Source of the DNA: Epiperipatus broadwayi
Taxonomy: Eukaryota; Onychophora; Udeonychophora; Euonychophora; Peripatidae
Length of the DNA stretch: 64,000 bases
Assembly: GCA_028023455.1 (NCBI GenBank)
Contig: JAQFVV010006452.1
Coordinates: forward strand, 796,501 to 860,500
Direction: 5' to 3'
The first letter of the stretch is position 1; each line of letters begins with the position of its first letter. The position numbers and the translations under genes were made by a program. The notes beneath the pieces were generated by a model that was not told the origin of the DNA, did not search any database, and was given only the letters and a program-made list of their open reading frames with translations. Positions 1-12,859 of the stretch are shown one piece after another.

Positions 1-689
1 GAAATCAAAAATGTTACCATTGTGTATGCAAATAATGTTTAATTTTTATTTACATAGTGATTTGATTTCTAGGAACGCATTTCGTTTGTTATTAAACGGC
101 CATTTTAATAGTTATATGATCTTCACACAAATTAACAGAAATATAAATATCCTTTTTAAAATAAACTTTAATTTATCAGCGAACATCCTAAAACACTGCT
201 AATTGTAATACAGTAATTTCATTTTTAAATAATAAAAATAATTCTATTGCATTACATAAGGCTAAGATTATTAACCTGCTCTTTAGAATTTTTAACGTTC
301 GTAACCTTAATCTCTCTCTCTCGCAGGTAAATAGTCTTGCATGAGCGCCTTTGCTACCCCTCCTAGCTCGTTTTCCAGTCTGACAGTTTTGGCAAGTTGT
401 CAGTAACAGTAGATATGCTCATTAGTAGATTTAATAACTTTTGCTTTTGAAACCAAAGATTTTTCTTAATGAAAGTCTTTTCAGTTTAAATGACTGGTTT
501 TAACAATTTATTAATATTGGTTGCTAATGTTACGTAAATGCATTTCTTAAAAAAAAAGGTAAATACTACATGAGTGTGTGTTTCTAATAAAAAAATAAAA
601 TCAGTATCAAAAGCTTACTATTGGAAAAGAATTTCCCAAATTGCTTATCTATGTTCTAATTAAATTTTCAAATTACTAAACATTTATAT
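1..689. other. AT-rich spacer, no gene seen
   Basis: No frame carries a protein I recognise. A pyrimidine run followed by CAG near 305-327 resembles a splice acceptor, but all three frames after it stop within a few codons, so no exon is called. Confidence 0.5.
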
Positions 690-868
690 GTAATATATAG
701 GGTATATGAGCACAGACTTTCACACGACCCACCATTCTCCACACTATCTCATAACACTGATACACATATTTGTGGAAAAGTTATGTGTTCAAGTGTATCA
801 GTGTTATGAGATAGTGTGAAGAGTGGTGGGTCGTGTGAAAGTCTGTGCTCATATACCCTATATATTAC
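690..868. repeat. Foldback (inverted-repeat) element
   Basis: Two arms of about 76 bp, 690-765 and 793-868, are near-perfect reverse complements around a 27-bp loop. The arms begin GTAATATATAGGGTATATGA and end with its complement. Nothing is encoded. Related but degenerate sequence (GAGCACAGA..., TGATACACAT..., ...CACATATGTGAAAAAGAT) recurs near 9480-9595, 17085-17230 and 17545-17700, so this is a dispersed family rather than a local accident. Transcribed, it would make a long hairpin RNA. The mobilising enzyme cannot be told from the sequence. Confidence 0.8.
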
Positions 869-1735
869 GTATATAGACACAGGTATATTAAAGCCTGTGT
901 CTTTCAGTTTTTAAACATTTATATTACATTTACATTTTCAGAAAATTATTATTTAGAAAAACTATAAAGCAGGCAATATAGTAAATGTTAAAAAACAAGT
1001 TAATTCAAAAATCATTTATAGATACACTGTGTTCATAAATGAATCAGCCAAGGCAGTTTGTCCTACAGTATAACTTTTTGTTTAAGCAACTTTTGAAAAC
1101 ATATTGTCAAAATAATAATAATTCAAAATAATTTTACCATATTACTGATATATTGATGTTAGATATTTATTGAAAATACCAAATGCCTGCGAAAATTTCT
1201 TAATAATATATGAATAATTGTTATGCATAATTAAAAATAAATATCTTTTAAATTGCTTACTGCGGAGCAAAAGTACTTTCAACGGCTAGACTTTCACCAA
1301 ACATGTTTTTACCCAAGTATTTGAAATAAGTTGTCATCTTCTAGTCTTTTACATTAACAGGCATCAACTTAATCATGGAAAAATTAATGAAGATAAGTTT
1401 AATTTATAACTGCATGTCTTATTGAGCTCTACCTTTATATTAGTTTGATAATCTGATGGCAATGCATAGTCCATTGATCTTAACCATGATATAATGCAAT
1501 TAAAACATGGCCCAATGCTGTTTCAGCTACTGGAATCAAATTTAATTATTATGCATGTGCATAAATTAAAAAATGAACTGGAGCAATGAAAATACAATTG
1601 GTAGTTATTGTTTACATTGGTTTTAAGCAGATTTAGATTTTATATTGAAAATATAATCATTTAAAATAACAATAGACTTTAATAATGAATCAGACTTGAT
1701 CCAAAAGAATAAAAAGATAATTAATATTCTACTAA
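869..1735. other. AT-rich spacer, nothing recognised
   Basis: Only short random frames and homopolymer runs are seen here. Confidence 0.5.
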
Positions 1736-1875
1736 AACTACACAAATAGTTTTTTTTTCATATGTCATAGCATCGGCCGGGTGGCCAACCCACAACCATC
1801 TGCAACCAACTACTTGCTTGCAAGGTGGCTGCGATGACCTCTCAGCTAAAAACGTTTGACAACTACACAAATAGT
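1736..1875 (-). mobile_element. tRNA-derived SINE, long subfamily
   Basis: The SINE body is 1751-1860 on the minus strand, flanked by a perfect 15-bp target-site duplication (AACTACACAAATAGT at 1736-1750 and 1861-1875). On the minus strand it reads from a tRNA-like head through ...GCAAGCAAGTAGTTGGTTGC... to ...GATGCTATGACATATG and a short A tail. It belongs with the copies at 51392 and 63485, which carry the same insertion in the anticodon/variable region. It encodes nothing, and would be copied by a LINE reverse transcriptase in trans. Confidence 0.85.
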
Positions 1876-2460
1876 TGATACAGAATAACCTGTGAATGTT
1901 TTATTAATTTTTGAGACATGAAAGTATAAAGGAATATTAAAATATGTAAAATCATTTATTTACTCAAAATTGGATATCTAGAATTTTAGATATTCAAATT
2001 TTATATATAGAGCTCACAAATAAGCTCTTAACAAGCTTTGCAGAATATCCCCAACCCAAAACTGGTTTCTGATACTGGCATCATCAGGGATGTGCTAGGA
2101 TATTTAAGCATAACATTAAAAATATCAGGACGAGCCCAGCACTTTTGTAAGATATTCAAATTCTAAAAATTTCTTGCTTGTACATAGCCTTAATAACTTT
2201 TACCTTAAAAACAATACAGAAATATTAAAGTGAATCTTTCAGAAGACTGCAGTAAAACAATGTTTTATCCAGATCATGGCTAAATGAAAATTCTGAACAA
2301 GAAAATCTGGGCAATGAAACATTATTCTGTCAGTAATTGGTGGGACATGATTGATGAAATAATAGGTATCAAATGTATCGCATTTCTCTTTTGTTTGCTG
2401 CAGAGACTTTCATCCCTCTAGAGTAGAATAAGATGTGTTCTGCAATTAAAATTTCATAAT
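1876..2460. other. AT-rich spacer with a possible repeat fragment
   Basis: Around 2040-2100 (ATATCCCCAACCC...CTGGTTTCTGATACTGGCATCATCAGGG) the text resembles the repeat family of 14563-14860 and 15974-16170. Otherwise nothing is recognised. Confidence 0.35.
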
Positions 2461-2532
2461 TGATATTGCTACTGTTACTACTACTACTATTATTATTATG
2501 ATTATCATTATTATAATTATTATTACTACTAT

Positions 2533-2615
<83 letters not shown>

Positions 2616-2636
2616 TTACTATTATTATTATTATTA
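2461..2636. repeat. (TAC/TAT)n trinucleotide microsatellite
   Basis: A run of ACT/ATT triplets with a pure (TAC)n core around 2526-2612. On the minus strand it reads as polyserine/asparagine, a frame that is only a by-product of the repeat. Confidence 0.95.
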
Positions 2637-4322
<1,686 letters not shown>

Positions 4323-5029
4323 TTTATGCATGCTATCTACTTCCAGTTGTTGATTTTAAAATTATGATAGATATATAATAGAGATATAAAAAGTGTATTG
4401 TTGAATTATTACATATGATCTCTTTTATTCTAAAAAAATCATTAGTCTATAAATTCTAAAAGTTAAGGATGCCAAATTATATTACTCTAAGTAATGAGTA
4501 TGCGCTTTATAAATATAATTATTATAACTTTATATAATATTTAACTTATAATGTTTAAGCAATTGGATAATACATATATAGTTTATACGTAATATTTTTT
4601 AAAGCTGAGTTTATAACATGGAGAATTCTTTATTTGGATTTTTAATCATATTCAATTATTATATTCATATTTTAATAAGCATAGAACAATCTGTTTAATT
4701 TTAGAAGAAGTAGTATTAAAGTCTAAGTGGTTGTTATTTTCAGGTCCTGAACTTTGAATATGCAAATGTGACAATGAATGTTAATGAATTATTATTGTAT
4801 AAACCAATATTTAAAGTTTTTTGCTATCATCCATTATATTTTTATAATAGTCGTTCTAAATCAGTTTATAAATTATTTGACTAGTCTTAGCAACCTTTTG
4901 GGATTTGTTATCAAGTAAATGGAGAATGAAAACCAAACATCACATATCATCTAGTTTCAAAAACTGTGCCAACATTTGAAGCAGTTATGCATAAATATAT
5001 ATATATATATATATATAAGTTTTATATTA
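4323..5029. other. AT-rich spacer ending in (AT)n
   Basis: No gene seen. An (AT)n tract at about 4996-5018 lies directly upstream of the LINE 5' truncation. Confidence 0.5.
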
Positions 5030-7320
5030 TATTATGAATTCATTTTTTGTGAAAAATGTTAAAAGGAAATGGACATGGAAGCATCCAAATGAAGGTACAG
5101 CAGAATTGGATTATATTTTGACTAACAGGAAATACATATTTCAAGATTGTAATGTTCTTAATAAATTTAACACAGGAAGTGATCATCGATTAGTAAAGTG
5201 TAAGTTACGTGTTAATGTAAAACTAGAGAGACAAAAATTATTAAGAAAAACAATATTTACAGCTGATATTCCTAATTTTCAGAAACATTCTAATGAATTT
5301 AAATTAGAACTTACAAATAGGTTTCAAGTGTTAGGAGATTTTGAACATGATTCAGATTTGAATGAAATTAATATGAAAATAACAGATACACTTTTAAAAA
5401 CTGCAACAAAGATAGCTGGTAGAAAAAAGCAGCAATTGACTAATAAAATTTCTACTGAGACTAGAGAATTTATGAAGAAAAGAAGAAATATGAAGATATA
5501 CAAAAATGATGTATTAAAAAGAATTGAATATCTCGAATTTTGTTAAATGGTACGGAAAAGAGTTGAAAATGATATAAGAAAGTATAACTGTGAAATAGCA
5601 AGGAAAGCTGTAGAAGAAAATAAAAGTCTCAAGAATGTTAAACAACATTTTGGTATTGGTAGGAAATTTATATTTACAATAAGAAAAAAAGATGGAATTA
5701 TTACTAAAAAGAGAGATGACATCATGAAATTGGTAGAAGATTTTTATCAAGAATTATATAGTAATAAAGAACAAGTACCTCCTATATCTATTACATCTTC
5801 CGAATTGCCCAGAATTTTAAATGAAGAAGTGAGACATGCAATTCAATGTATGAAGAAAGGAAAGGTTCCAGGAAATGATGGAATTATAATTGATATATTA
5901 AAAGAAGCAGGTGAAGAAATAGAAACAATTTTAGCAAAGTTATATACCAAATGTCTAAATGATAAAGATGTACTGGAAGATTGGAAGAATGTGGTAATAA
6001 TATTAATATTTTAAAAAGGTGATAAAGAAGATATTAGAAATTACAGACTTATCAGCCTTTTATCAGTTTTATATAAAATTTTTACCAAGATAATTACAAC
6101 TCGTCTACAGAGAACTTTGGATTTCCACCAACCAAGAGAACAAGCTGGATTTAAAAGTGGTTTTAGTACAATAGATCATATCCAGGTATTGAGAAAAGTC
6201 ATAGAAAGAACAAATGAATATGAGTTGTCATTATGTTTTGGATTTGTAGATTATGAAAAGGCATTTGATTCTATACACATTTCTTCAGTGATTAAAGCAT
6301 TGGATCATCAAGGTATAGATCCAGGATATTGTCATATTTTAAAGAATATTTATAAAAATGCAACAGCAACAATTAGATTACATAATGATACTGGAAAAAT
6401 CAACATTGAGAAAGGTGTAAGACAAAGTGACCCCATATCTCCAAAACTTTTTACAGCAGTGCTGCAAGAAGTATTTTGTGGATTAAAATGGGAAACTAAA
6501 GGAATGAAAGTAAATGGAGAGTATTTAAATCATTTAGATTTTGCAGATGATGTAGTTGTTTTTGCAAATAATGCTTCAGAGCTACAGGAAATGTTGCAGG
6601 AGTTAGCAGATGAAAGGTAGAAAAGTAGGACTAAAGATAAATGTTAAAAAGACTAAAGTAATGTTTAATCGATTTGCTCAAAATATGAAAATAAAGATTG
6701 ATTATGAAGAATTAGAAGAAGTTAATAGTTACAAATACCTTGGTCAGATTATTAATACAGATGGAAACATAAAGGAGGAAATTAATCATAGAATTAAACT
6801 TGGTTGGAGTGCTTTTGGTAGAAATAACTTGATACTAAAAGGAAATATGCCTATGTGTTTGAAAAGAATGGTTTTTAACAAATGTGTTTTACCAGTTCTT
6901 ACTTATGGATCTGAGACTTAGATACTTAATAGAAGAGCAATACAGAAACTTCAGACCACTCAAAGGAGTATGGAGAGATATATGTTGGGAGTAACAAGAA
7001 GAGATCGAATACGCAATGTACGGGTAAGACAGCAAACAGGTGTTACTGATCTTATTGAAAAAATTAAAAGATTAAAATGGAGTTGGGCTGGACATATTGC
7101 TAGAAGAAATAATAATAGATGGACAATTGAAATTTTAAACTGGATTCCAAGAGATTGTAAAAGACCCCGAAAGAGACCACATGTGAGATGGATGGATGAA
7201 ATAAGAAAATGTGCAGGGGTGTTGTGGAAAAGAGAAGCTAAAGATCGGAGAAAATGGATTAAACTTGGAGAGACCTTCATCCTGCAGTAGATTGATAATG
7301 GTTGATGATGATGATGATAA
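5030..7320 (+). mobile_element. 5'-truncated RTE-type LINE
   Basis: The copy begins in the endonuclease domain just after an (AT)n tract and ends in a TGATGATGATGATGATAAG tail, the kind of short-repeat 3' end that RTE-clade elements have instead of poly(A). One polypeptide order (end of the endonuclease, reverse transcriptase, basic C-terminal domain) runs through. A second copy of the family lies on the minus strand at 19629-21076. Confidence 0.85.
5034..7290 (+). pseudogene. RTE endonuclease/reverse transcriptase, broken
   Basis: This encodes the second half of a LINE polyprotein that would nick the target and reverse-transcribe its RNA in the nucleus. Visible in order: the last segment of an apurinic-type endonuclease (K-W-T-W-K near the start, D-Y-I-L-T-N-R, then the catalytic S-D-H-R-L-V near residue 50); reverse transcriptase with V-P-G-N-D-G, the D-Y-E-K-A-F-D metal-binding block near 6250, G-V-R-Q-S-D-P-I-S-P, and the active-site F-A-D-D near 6541; then a basic C-terminal domain (G-H-I-A-R, R-P-R-K-R-P, R-W-M-D-E-I) ending at 7290. 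Breaks: in-frame stops at 5544-5546, 6012-6014 and 6919-6921, and a one-base frameshift near 6610-6620. The stop at 6919 replaces what is usually a tryptophan after Y-G-S-E-T. The original start is missing. A typical non-functional 5'-truncated insertion. Confidence 0.85.
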
Positions 7321-7990
7321 GTTTTATAATATGGGGACCATTTATATATTTATGTGTACATGTTCACTTTTGAATGAGCCAGGGGTGCCATTATCTATTC
7401 ACTCCAGCTTATATTGCTTTTTTTTTTAATAGACTTGTGATGTTTTTTAAGATAACTGGATTATAATCTTAAAGATAACCATTCAGTATTAGTAAATAAG
7501 TATTTAATTATTTTTATTCAGAAAATAAAACAAAGATTGAAACTATTAAAATCCTCACTACTCATATTTTAGAAAATCCGGTGAGGACTGAGTTTTTTTT
7601 TTTTACTGTTATTTGATGAGGAACAGTTGAACAAGCCATTTTCCTGCAGTGAATTATTTCATAGGTATTCTACGTTCTTTAATATATACGTTCACCTCTA
7701 TGCGTGTGCATATGAAATTTAAAATAAAATCTGCATTTACAATTTATTATATAATGTAATCAATTGATAATGGATCTTAATTTTAAATTTTAGTTACTAG
7801 TAACAAAAGGGTTATAACTTTAGCAATAATAGTTGTGCAAATTGAAAGAAATACAGTTAATATATATATAAGGTAAGAACATAAGAAAAATTTATATAAG
7901 TAGCTATTTATATATATTTTTGATATGTGTATATATATGAGAAAAATATTTTTTTCAAGCTTGTTTTTAATTTTGTTGGTGAAATCTGTG
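7321..7990. other. AT-rich spacer
   Basis: No gene or repeat recognised; short frames here look random. Confidence 0.5.
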
Positions 7991-8700
7991 ACCTCTAAGT
8001 TCCCTAACTCCATCAGCCCAAGTCACAGCTGGTACTGAAATTCTTGACAATCCGCACAAAAAAAAGGCATTTTCTAGAGAACCAAGAGCGAGGGCATTAT
8101 CGGCAGACCTCTTCATTCATTTTCTCCACCACATGTTAGTAGAACCAAGTAATTGCACACCCTGCACTTAACACATAAAAGAGAATACGGCACATCTGCC
8201 AACACCAGTATCAAGATTTTTTCCTTAAAAATTTTTCTAAATGGCAAACTTAGATTATTAAAATGTCAGGTAAAATTATTGTGGGGGGGGGGAATCTCTT
8301 TGCCTTCATCAGTATATATAGATTATTGCTAACAAAGTTTAACTATCATTTGTAGTCGATTGTTACTGGAGCTGCGCAGATTTTCTGCATTTGGAGGGAG
8401 CAGGTGTCTCCCCTTAGTTTATTAAGTCTAAGTACAGCCTCGGAGAGATGAGTAATTTTCCACCATCCTCTGGAGACAAGGCCCCAAATAAAGTGGCAAT
8501 ACAGAAATATTCCCCATCTAATCTGGAAAGATTTGGCTATATTGATTTGTAAAGAGAGTAATTATGTCATACGAGTTTCTTTTAGTTTTAACGTCACAGC
8601 TGGAACTTTTCTTTAATAGTATTAAAATTGTTGTACAGCATGGGAGACCATCTCTGATGGTATGCTATGCTTAATCAACTACCAAGACATTAAGGAAAAC
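7991..8700. other. Less AT-rich unexplained block
   Basis: This stretch is clearly less AT-rich than its surroundings and lacks the usual A/T runs, yet no frame stays open for long. GTCACAGCTGG occurs at both ends (near 8023 and 8593). A G9 run lies near 8282. It may be an old repeat or a conserved non-coding block; I cannot identify it. Confidence 0.3.
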
Positions 8701-9102
8701 AAAAGGAAATATCTATATATTATAAATAATCATTAATGTTTTCGCTGTAAAAAATAATACAGTAATAAAATTTATTTCTTTAATACAAAGAATAAATTAA
8801 TTAAAGTATAAATAATAAAAATATTCTTTTTATAAAAATAAATATACATAAATTTATATAAAAGGCTAAAAATACATATATATATATTTATTTTCTTTTT
8901 TTATGAATTAGATGTGCAGTATATTTATCTGCATATGGGATCACCATCGGTTTGATGTCATCAACCAAGTCTTATCACTGTTCTTTTTTTCAATGCATGG
9001 CCTATTGTATGTATGTGCAAACATATGTGTTTGGACATATCCTTTCCATCTCTTTTGCTTAGTTCAGTATTAAGCAGTATTTTTAAATGGAACAAACTGT
9101 TC
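8701..9102. other. AT-rich spacer
   Basis: Nothing recognised. Confidence 0.5.
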
Positions 9103-9233
9103 ATCAACTGATATTTTTTTCTCATGTGTCATAGCATCAGCCGGGAAGAGAACCCGCTAACCCGGGACAACTGCTTGAAAAGCAGCTGTTGCTGACCTCT
9201 CGACCACCAATGCTTGATATCAACTGATATTTT
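9103..9233 (-). mobile_element. tRNA-derived SINE, short subfamily
   Basis: SINE body 9118-9218 on the minus strand, flanked by a 15-bp duplication (ATCAACTGATATTTT at about 9103 and at 9219-9233). On the minus strand it has a tRNA-like head (TTGGTGGTCGAGAGGTCAGC), a CCCGGGTTAGCGGGTTC box B region, then TGATGCTATGACACATGAG and the A tail. Same subfamily as 18181 and 52149. Confidence 0.85.
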
Positions 9234-10715
9234 ATTTTAAAATTTTACAGATATTCACAAATTAAAAGTACGATTAAAAAAAATAATTAGAAAAAGATAA
9301 TCACCTTTTAAATTCTGTAAACTACATTTAGTATGGATAACTGAAGAATTAGAGAATGGAGTAGATTGAAGCATGCCCATTTTATTGATGACTGAGGAAT
9401 TGCACTGATTATATAAGTGTGTGGAGAATGATAATCTGGATCAACTGCTGAGTGCTGGTTCAGCAATATAAATATATATATATTGGAGATTATTTATCTT
9501 TTTCACATGTGTGTGGTCAAGTATATCGATTGTAGGAGATAAAGTGGATACTGAAAAAAGCTTGAAAGTTTGTGTTCAAATTCCCTATAATTACATTTAG
9601 TATTGTAAAAATAAGAATAAAAATACAAGGATTAATCTGTAAGCTAGTGACAAGCGTTTTTTTTTTAAAGAAAAAAAAGGATATAAATATCCACATTTTT
9701 TTTTTTTTTTTTGGTCTAAAAAATTAAGAAAATCCAAAATAATTGAAAATATAAAATATTAGATTCTGAACTCAAGCTACAGTCGTTGTAAAATATAGAT
9801 TTGATTCATTGTTTTAAGTAATTTTTTCGGCCTTTTCTCGTGATTTTTTGCTTTTTATTTTAACTTTCGATATTTAAGTACTTAGATTTGTATAGAATCT
9901 GATTATTATGAGCTTCTCCTGCTATTATAACATTGAGTTGTTATTTTGTGCGGCCATCTTCTATTTTTAAAATTAAATCCACAGCTATACTAACACAAGC
10001 TTTTTACTTACATGCAAACATGAATAATTAAGTTAAATATTCAAAATTTTCTATATTGAGAACAACAATAATTACATATTTATCAGAATAATTGTCTATG
10101 AATATGAAATAGCATAAGCTATAATTAATGGCTTTGGAACCATATTAAAAAGTATTAATTAAAAAACTATTGCCTGCATAGGCAGCCTTGTTTAGGGATT
10201 CTTTTGAAACTAATGTGTTGCAAAATCTGGCTAGATCATTATTTTTTGCATATTTTTTATATGGAAAAGTGTGGTCATAATAAAAATAACTAAAGAATTG
10301 TTATAAGTGAAGATTGATATAACTAACTGCTCTAAGAAAAACAACTCTTCAAGTGGATATAAGTTTAGTCGAACAAGTAGATAATGTTGGAGTTAGACTA
10401 TTGGTCTAAATTAGTACTTTTTTCTATTTTTAAAATTTCTAGATATATCAGTAAAATATTGATTATATAAATAATATTTTACCCTATGATACATGTGTTC
10501 ATTTTATCAGTATATATACTCCTACATTGTCCTCAAAAAGGTCAGAATTTTTTTTTTTTATTGTATAGTATTATTTCATCAGCACCAATAAAATTATTTT
10601 TTTTCCCGAAGACAATAAAATACACTTATTGGGGAAAATAATCCAAAACTACTAAAAATAATAATATTGGTTTTGTAAACTTGAATGGTCTATTGTTAAG
10701 TAATTGCTGTTCAAT
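9234..10715. other. AT-rich spacer with one repeat fragment
   Basis: About 9480-9595 resembles the foldback family of 690-868 (CACATGTGTG, GAGATAAAGTGGATAC, AAGTTTGTGTTCAAATTCCCTA). The rest is featureless AT-rich DNA. Confidence 0.4.
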
Positions 10716-10837
10716 ATGTGATTTGACTGTCAAGCGTTGGTGACCTAGTGGTTAGCATAGCTGCCTTCCAAGCAGCTGGCCCAGGTTCACTTCCCGACCA
10801 ATGCATTTGATATATGAAAAAAAAATGTAGTTTGACT
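10716..10837 (+). mobile_element. tRNA-Gly-like SINE, closest to the parental tRNA
   Basis: Body 10729-10824 with an imperfect 13-bp duplication (ATGTGATTTGACT / ATGTAGTTTGACT). Positions 10734-10803 read almost as tRNA-Gly(UCC): acceptor arms GCGTTGG and CCAATGC, the D-loop TAGTGGTTAGCA, and the anticodon arm CTGC-CTTCCAA-GCAG with anticodon TCC. The T arm is damaged: TTCACTT replaces the TTCGA-type loop and two stem pairs are lost. With the extra GATATATG tail, A run and target duplication it is a retroposed copy, not a working tRNA gene. It shows that the window's SINE family descends from tRNA-Gly. Confidence 0.8.
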
Positions 10838-10958
10838 ATTACAGATATTTTGTTAAGACAGAAAATTCACTATAAAAAATGTGAATGTTTCAATACTTTA
10901 AATAAAAGCATTTTATACTGTGATTGTGAGTCATAATATAAAAAATATATAAACATAT
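10838..10958. other. Short AT-rich spacer
   Basis: Nothing recognised. Confidence 0.5.
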
Positions 10959-11396
10959 ATAATATTCATTAAGGCTGTAGCCTCGAACACATGCGTATAA
11001 AATGTGATAGTAGGGACCTCTACAGGTCTTAAAACCACAAGCTTACTCATTGGACATGCGTATAAAATGCGATAGTAGGGACCTCTACAGGTCTTAAAAC
11101 CACAAGCTTACTCATTGGACATGCGTATAAAATGCGATAGTAGGGACCTCTACAGGTCTTAAAACCACAAGCTTACTCATTGGACATGCATATAGTAGGG
11201 ACCTCTACAGGTCTTAAAACCACAAGCTTACTCATTGAACATGGGTATAAAATGCGATAGTAGGGACCTCTACAGGTCTTAAAACCACAAGCTTACTCAT
11301 TGCAATGAGTAAGCTTGTGGTTTTAAGACCTGTAGAGGTCCCTACTATCGCATTTTATATGCATGTGCTTGAGACTACAGCCTTAATGAATATTAT
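10959..11396. repeat. Foldback element with a tandem array in one arm
   Basis: Outer arms AATATTCATTAAGGCTGTAG (10961) and its complement ending near 11395 enclose a 65-bp unit. The unit (CATGCGTATAAAATGCGATA..., ...CTTACTCATTGGA) is repeated five times head to tail, starting near 10990, 11055, 11120, 11185 and 11240; the fourth repeat is 10 bp shorter. A single inverted copy follows from about 11303. One arm is thus five units long and the other one. The copies are nearly identical, so the array expanded recently. A degenerate relative lies at 19104-19190. The one 100-codon frame across the inverted copy looks incidental. Confidence 0.9.
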
Positions 11397-11856
11397 TTAC
11401 GTAATCAATGTGCATTTAAATAAATTTATAATAAACATATATAGTAAGTTTCACTGTTATATAGCATATTTATTATTAACTACATATAATGGCCCTATAT
11501 TATACCCAATCAATAAGATTAGTGACAATGCACTGACTCTTGTAAAAAACATGATTGCAATGGAAATTGGTCTATGGCTTTCCTTTTGGATATTGCAAAA
11601 AATATAACCACATGTAAGCTATATTGGTTTTTAAAAAATACCATCTAATATTTTCCAGTGCATGGTTCAAAAATAAACTCAGCAATATGCTGTTTAAGAG
11701 AAATATTAAATTATTTTCATATTCTGTTTAAAAGCTTGTTGTACTATTAATTTATATTTAGATAAATTATCATGTTTTCAAAAGTCAAGTAAAAGCTACT
11801 TATTGTTTTCTTACACATAAATTAAAAATGGACAGAAATTAAAAATATATTAATGC
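11397..11856. other. AT-rich spacer
   Basis: No gene or repeat recognised. Confidence 0.5.
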
Positions 11857-12083
11857 ATTAATATATATGTGCTCTGTGCACAGATAATGAAGCTATTAAA
11901 TGTAAGTAAATTTATCAAAAATTACCGCCATGCACTTTCAAAACAGTTTATAGTCCCATATTCATGGCAACTTATATATGGGATTATAAACTCTCCCAAA
12001 AGCACTTGGTAATTTTTGATAATTTTACTTACGTTTAATAGCTTCACTATCTGTGCGCAGAGCTCATATATATATATATTAAT
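11857..12083. repeat. Imperfect foldback element
   Basis: The arms (about 11857-11963 and 11977-12083) pair with scattered mismatches: ATTAATATATATGTGCTCTG at the left against CAGAGCTCATATATATATAT at the right, and inward GTAAGTAAA...TATCAAAAATTACC against GGTAATTTTTGATAATTTTA. The loop is about 13 bp. No coding capacity. The mismatches show it is older than the hairpin at 49386. Confidence 0.8.
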
Positions 12084-12859
12084 TGATTTCAAAGCTAATG
12101 AAGTAAAGCCATAACTATTAATGCATTGTAGATACTTGTTTAAACAATAAATAAATTCAGTGAAGGACATTATCAATATATAGAATTAGAAATACGTTTC
12201 TCTAAAATAATATGTATATAGCTATGTCTAAATGCACTAAAACACAGGCAATGGTGAAGCTAAGAAATTGTAAATTTTAATTGGCTGAGGACTTTCAGGA
12301 AGTTATATCTTCTCATAATCATAGCAATACGGTTGTGTAAGCATAGTAAAAAATGAAAGTGTTCAGTCAATTAATATTACAATATGTACTTAGCTCCATT
12401 ATTGCCTGTATTAAATTTAATGCATTTAGATATATTACTTGTTAAATTGTGAAGTCTACCTTTTTTTTATTCTTACAGTAATTACAATTATAAGTAAATT
12501 AATTTAAATGTCTGAAAAAAAGTTTATACAAGCAATATGAATTCCAAGAAAATGAGTCATGAAAGATATATATTATAACATGAAAATAGTAGAAAATGTC
12601 AAAACATAATTAGTAGTGATACAGTTGTTATTTACATACCACTTAAAACAAATTATAGATTTGGACTTTACTGTAATAATTAAATTATTTAATAGAGAAA
12701 ATATAAAAAATTTTGAAAGTCAAATGTTGATATTATTTATGGCATATTTAGAAAAGGCTTGCTATGCAAAATATTCAATTTATATCTAGGAAAAACAAGA
12801 TAAACTAAAAGTGTTTTGCAGATCAAGATTATGGTAAACTTCTCTAACAACTTTTCCAC
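12084..12859. other. AT-rich spacer
   Basis: Nothing recognised. Confidence 0.5.

Noticed and set aside
305-420. Splice acceptor and exon
   Set aside because: A good pyrimidine tract and CAG are present, but every frame after it stops within a few codons and no donor or partner exon is visible.
10734-10803. Functional tRNA-Gly(UCC) gene
   Set aside because: The T loop and two T-stem pairs are damaged, and the copy has a target duplication and A tail. It is a SINE.
10990-11302. Regularly spaced repeats that could be taken for a CRISPR array
   Set aside because: The 65-bp units follow head to tail with no unique spacers, an inverted copy follows, and the context is eukaryotic transposon DNA. 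It is a foldback element.
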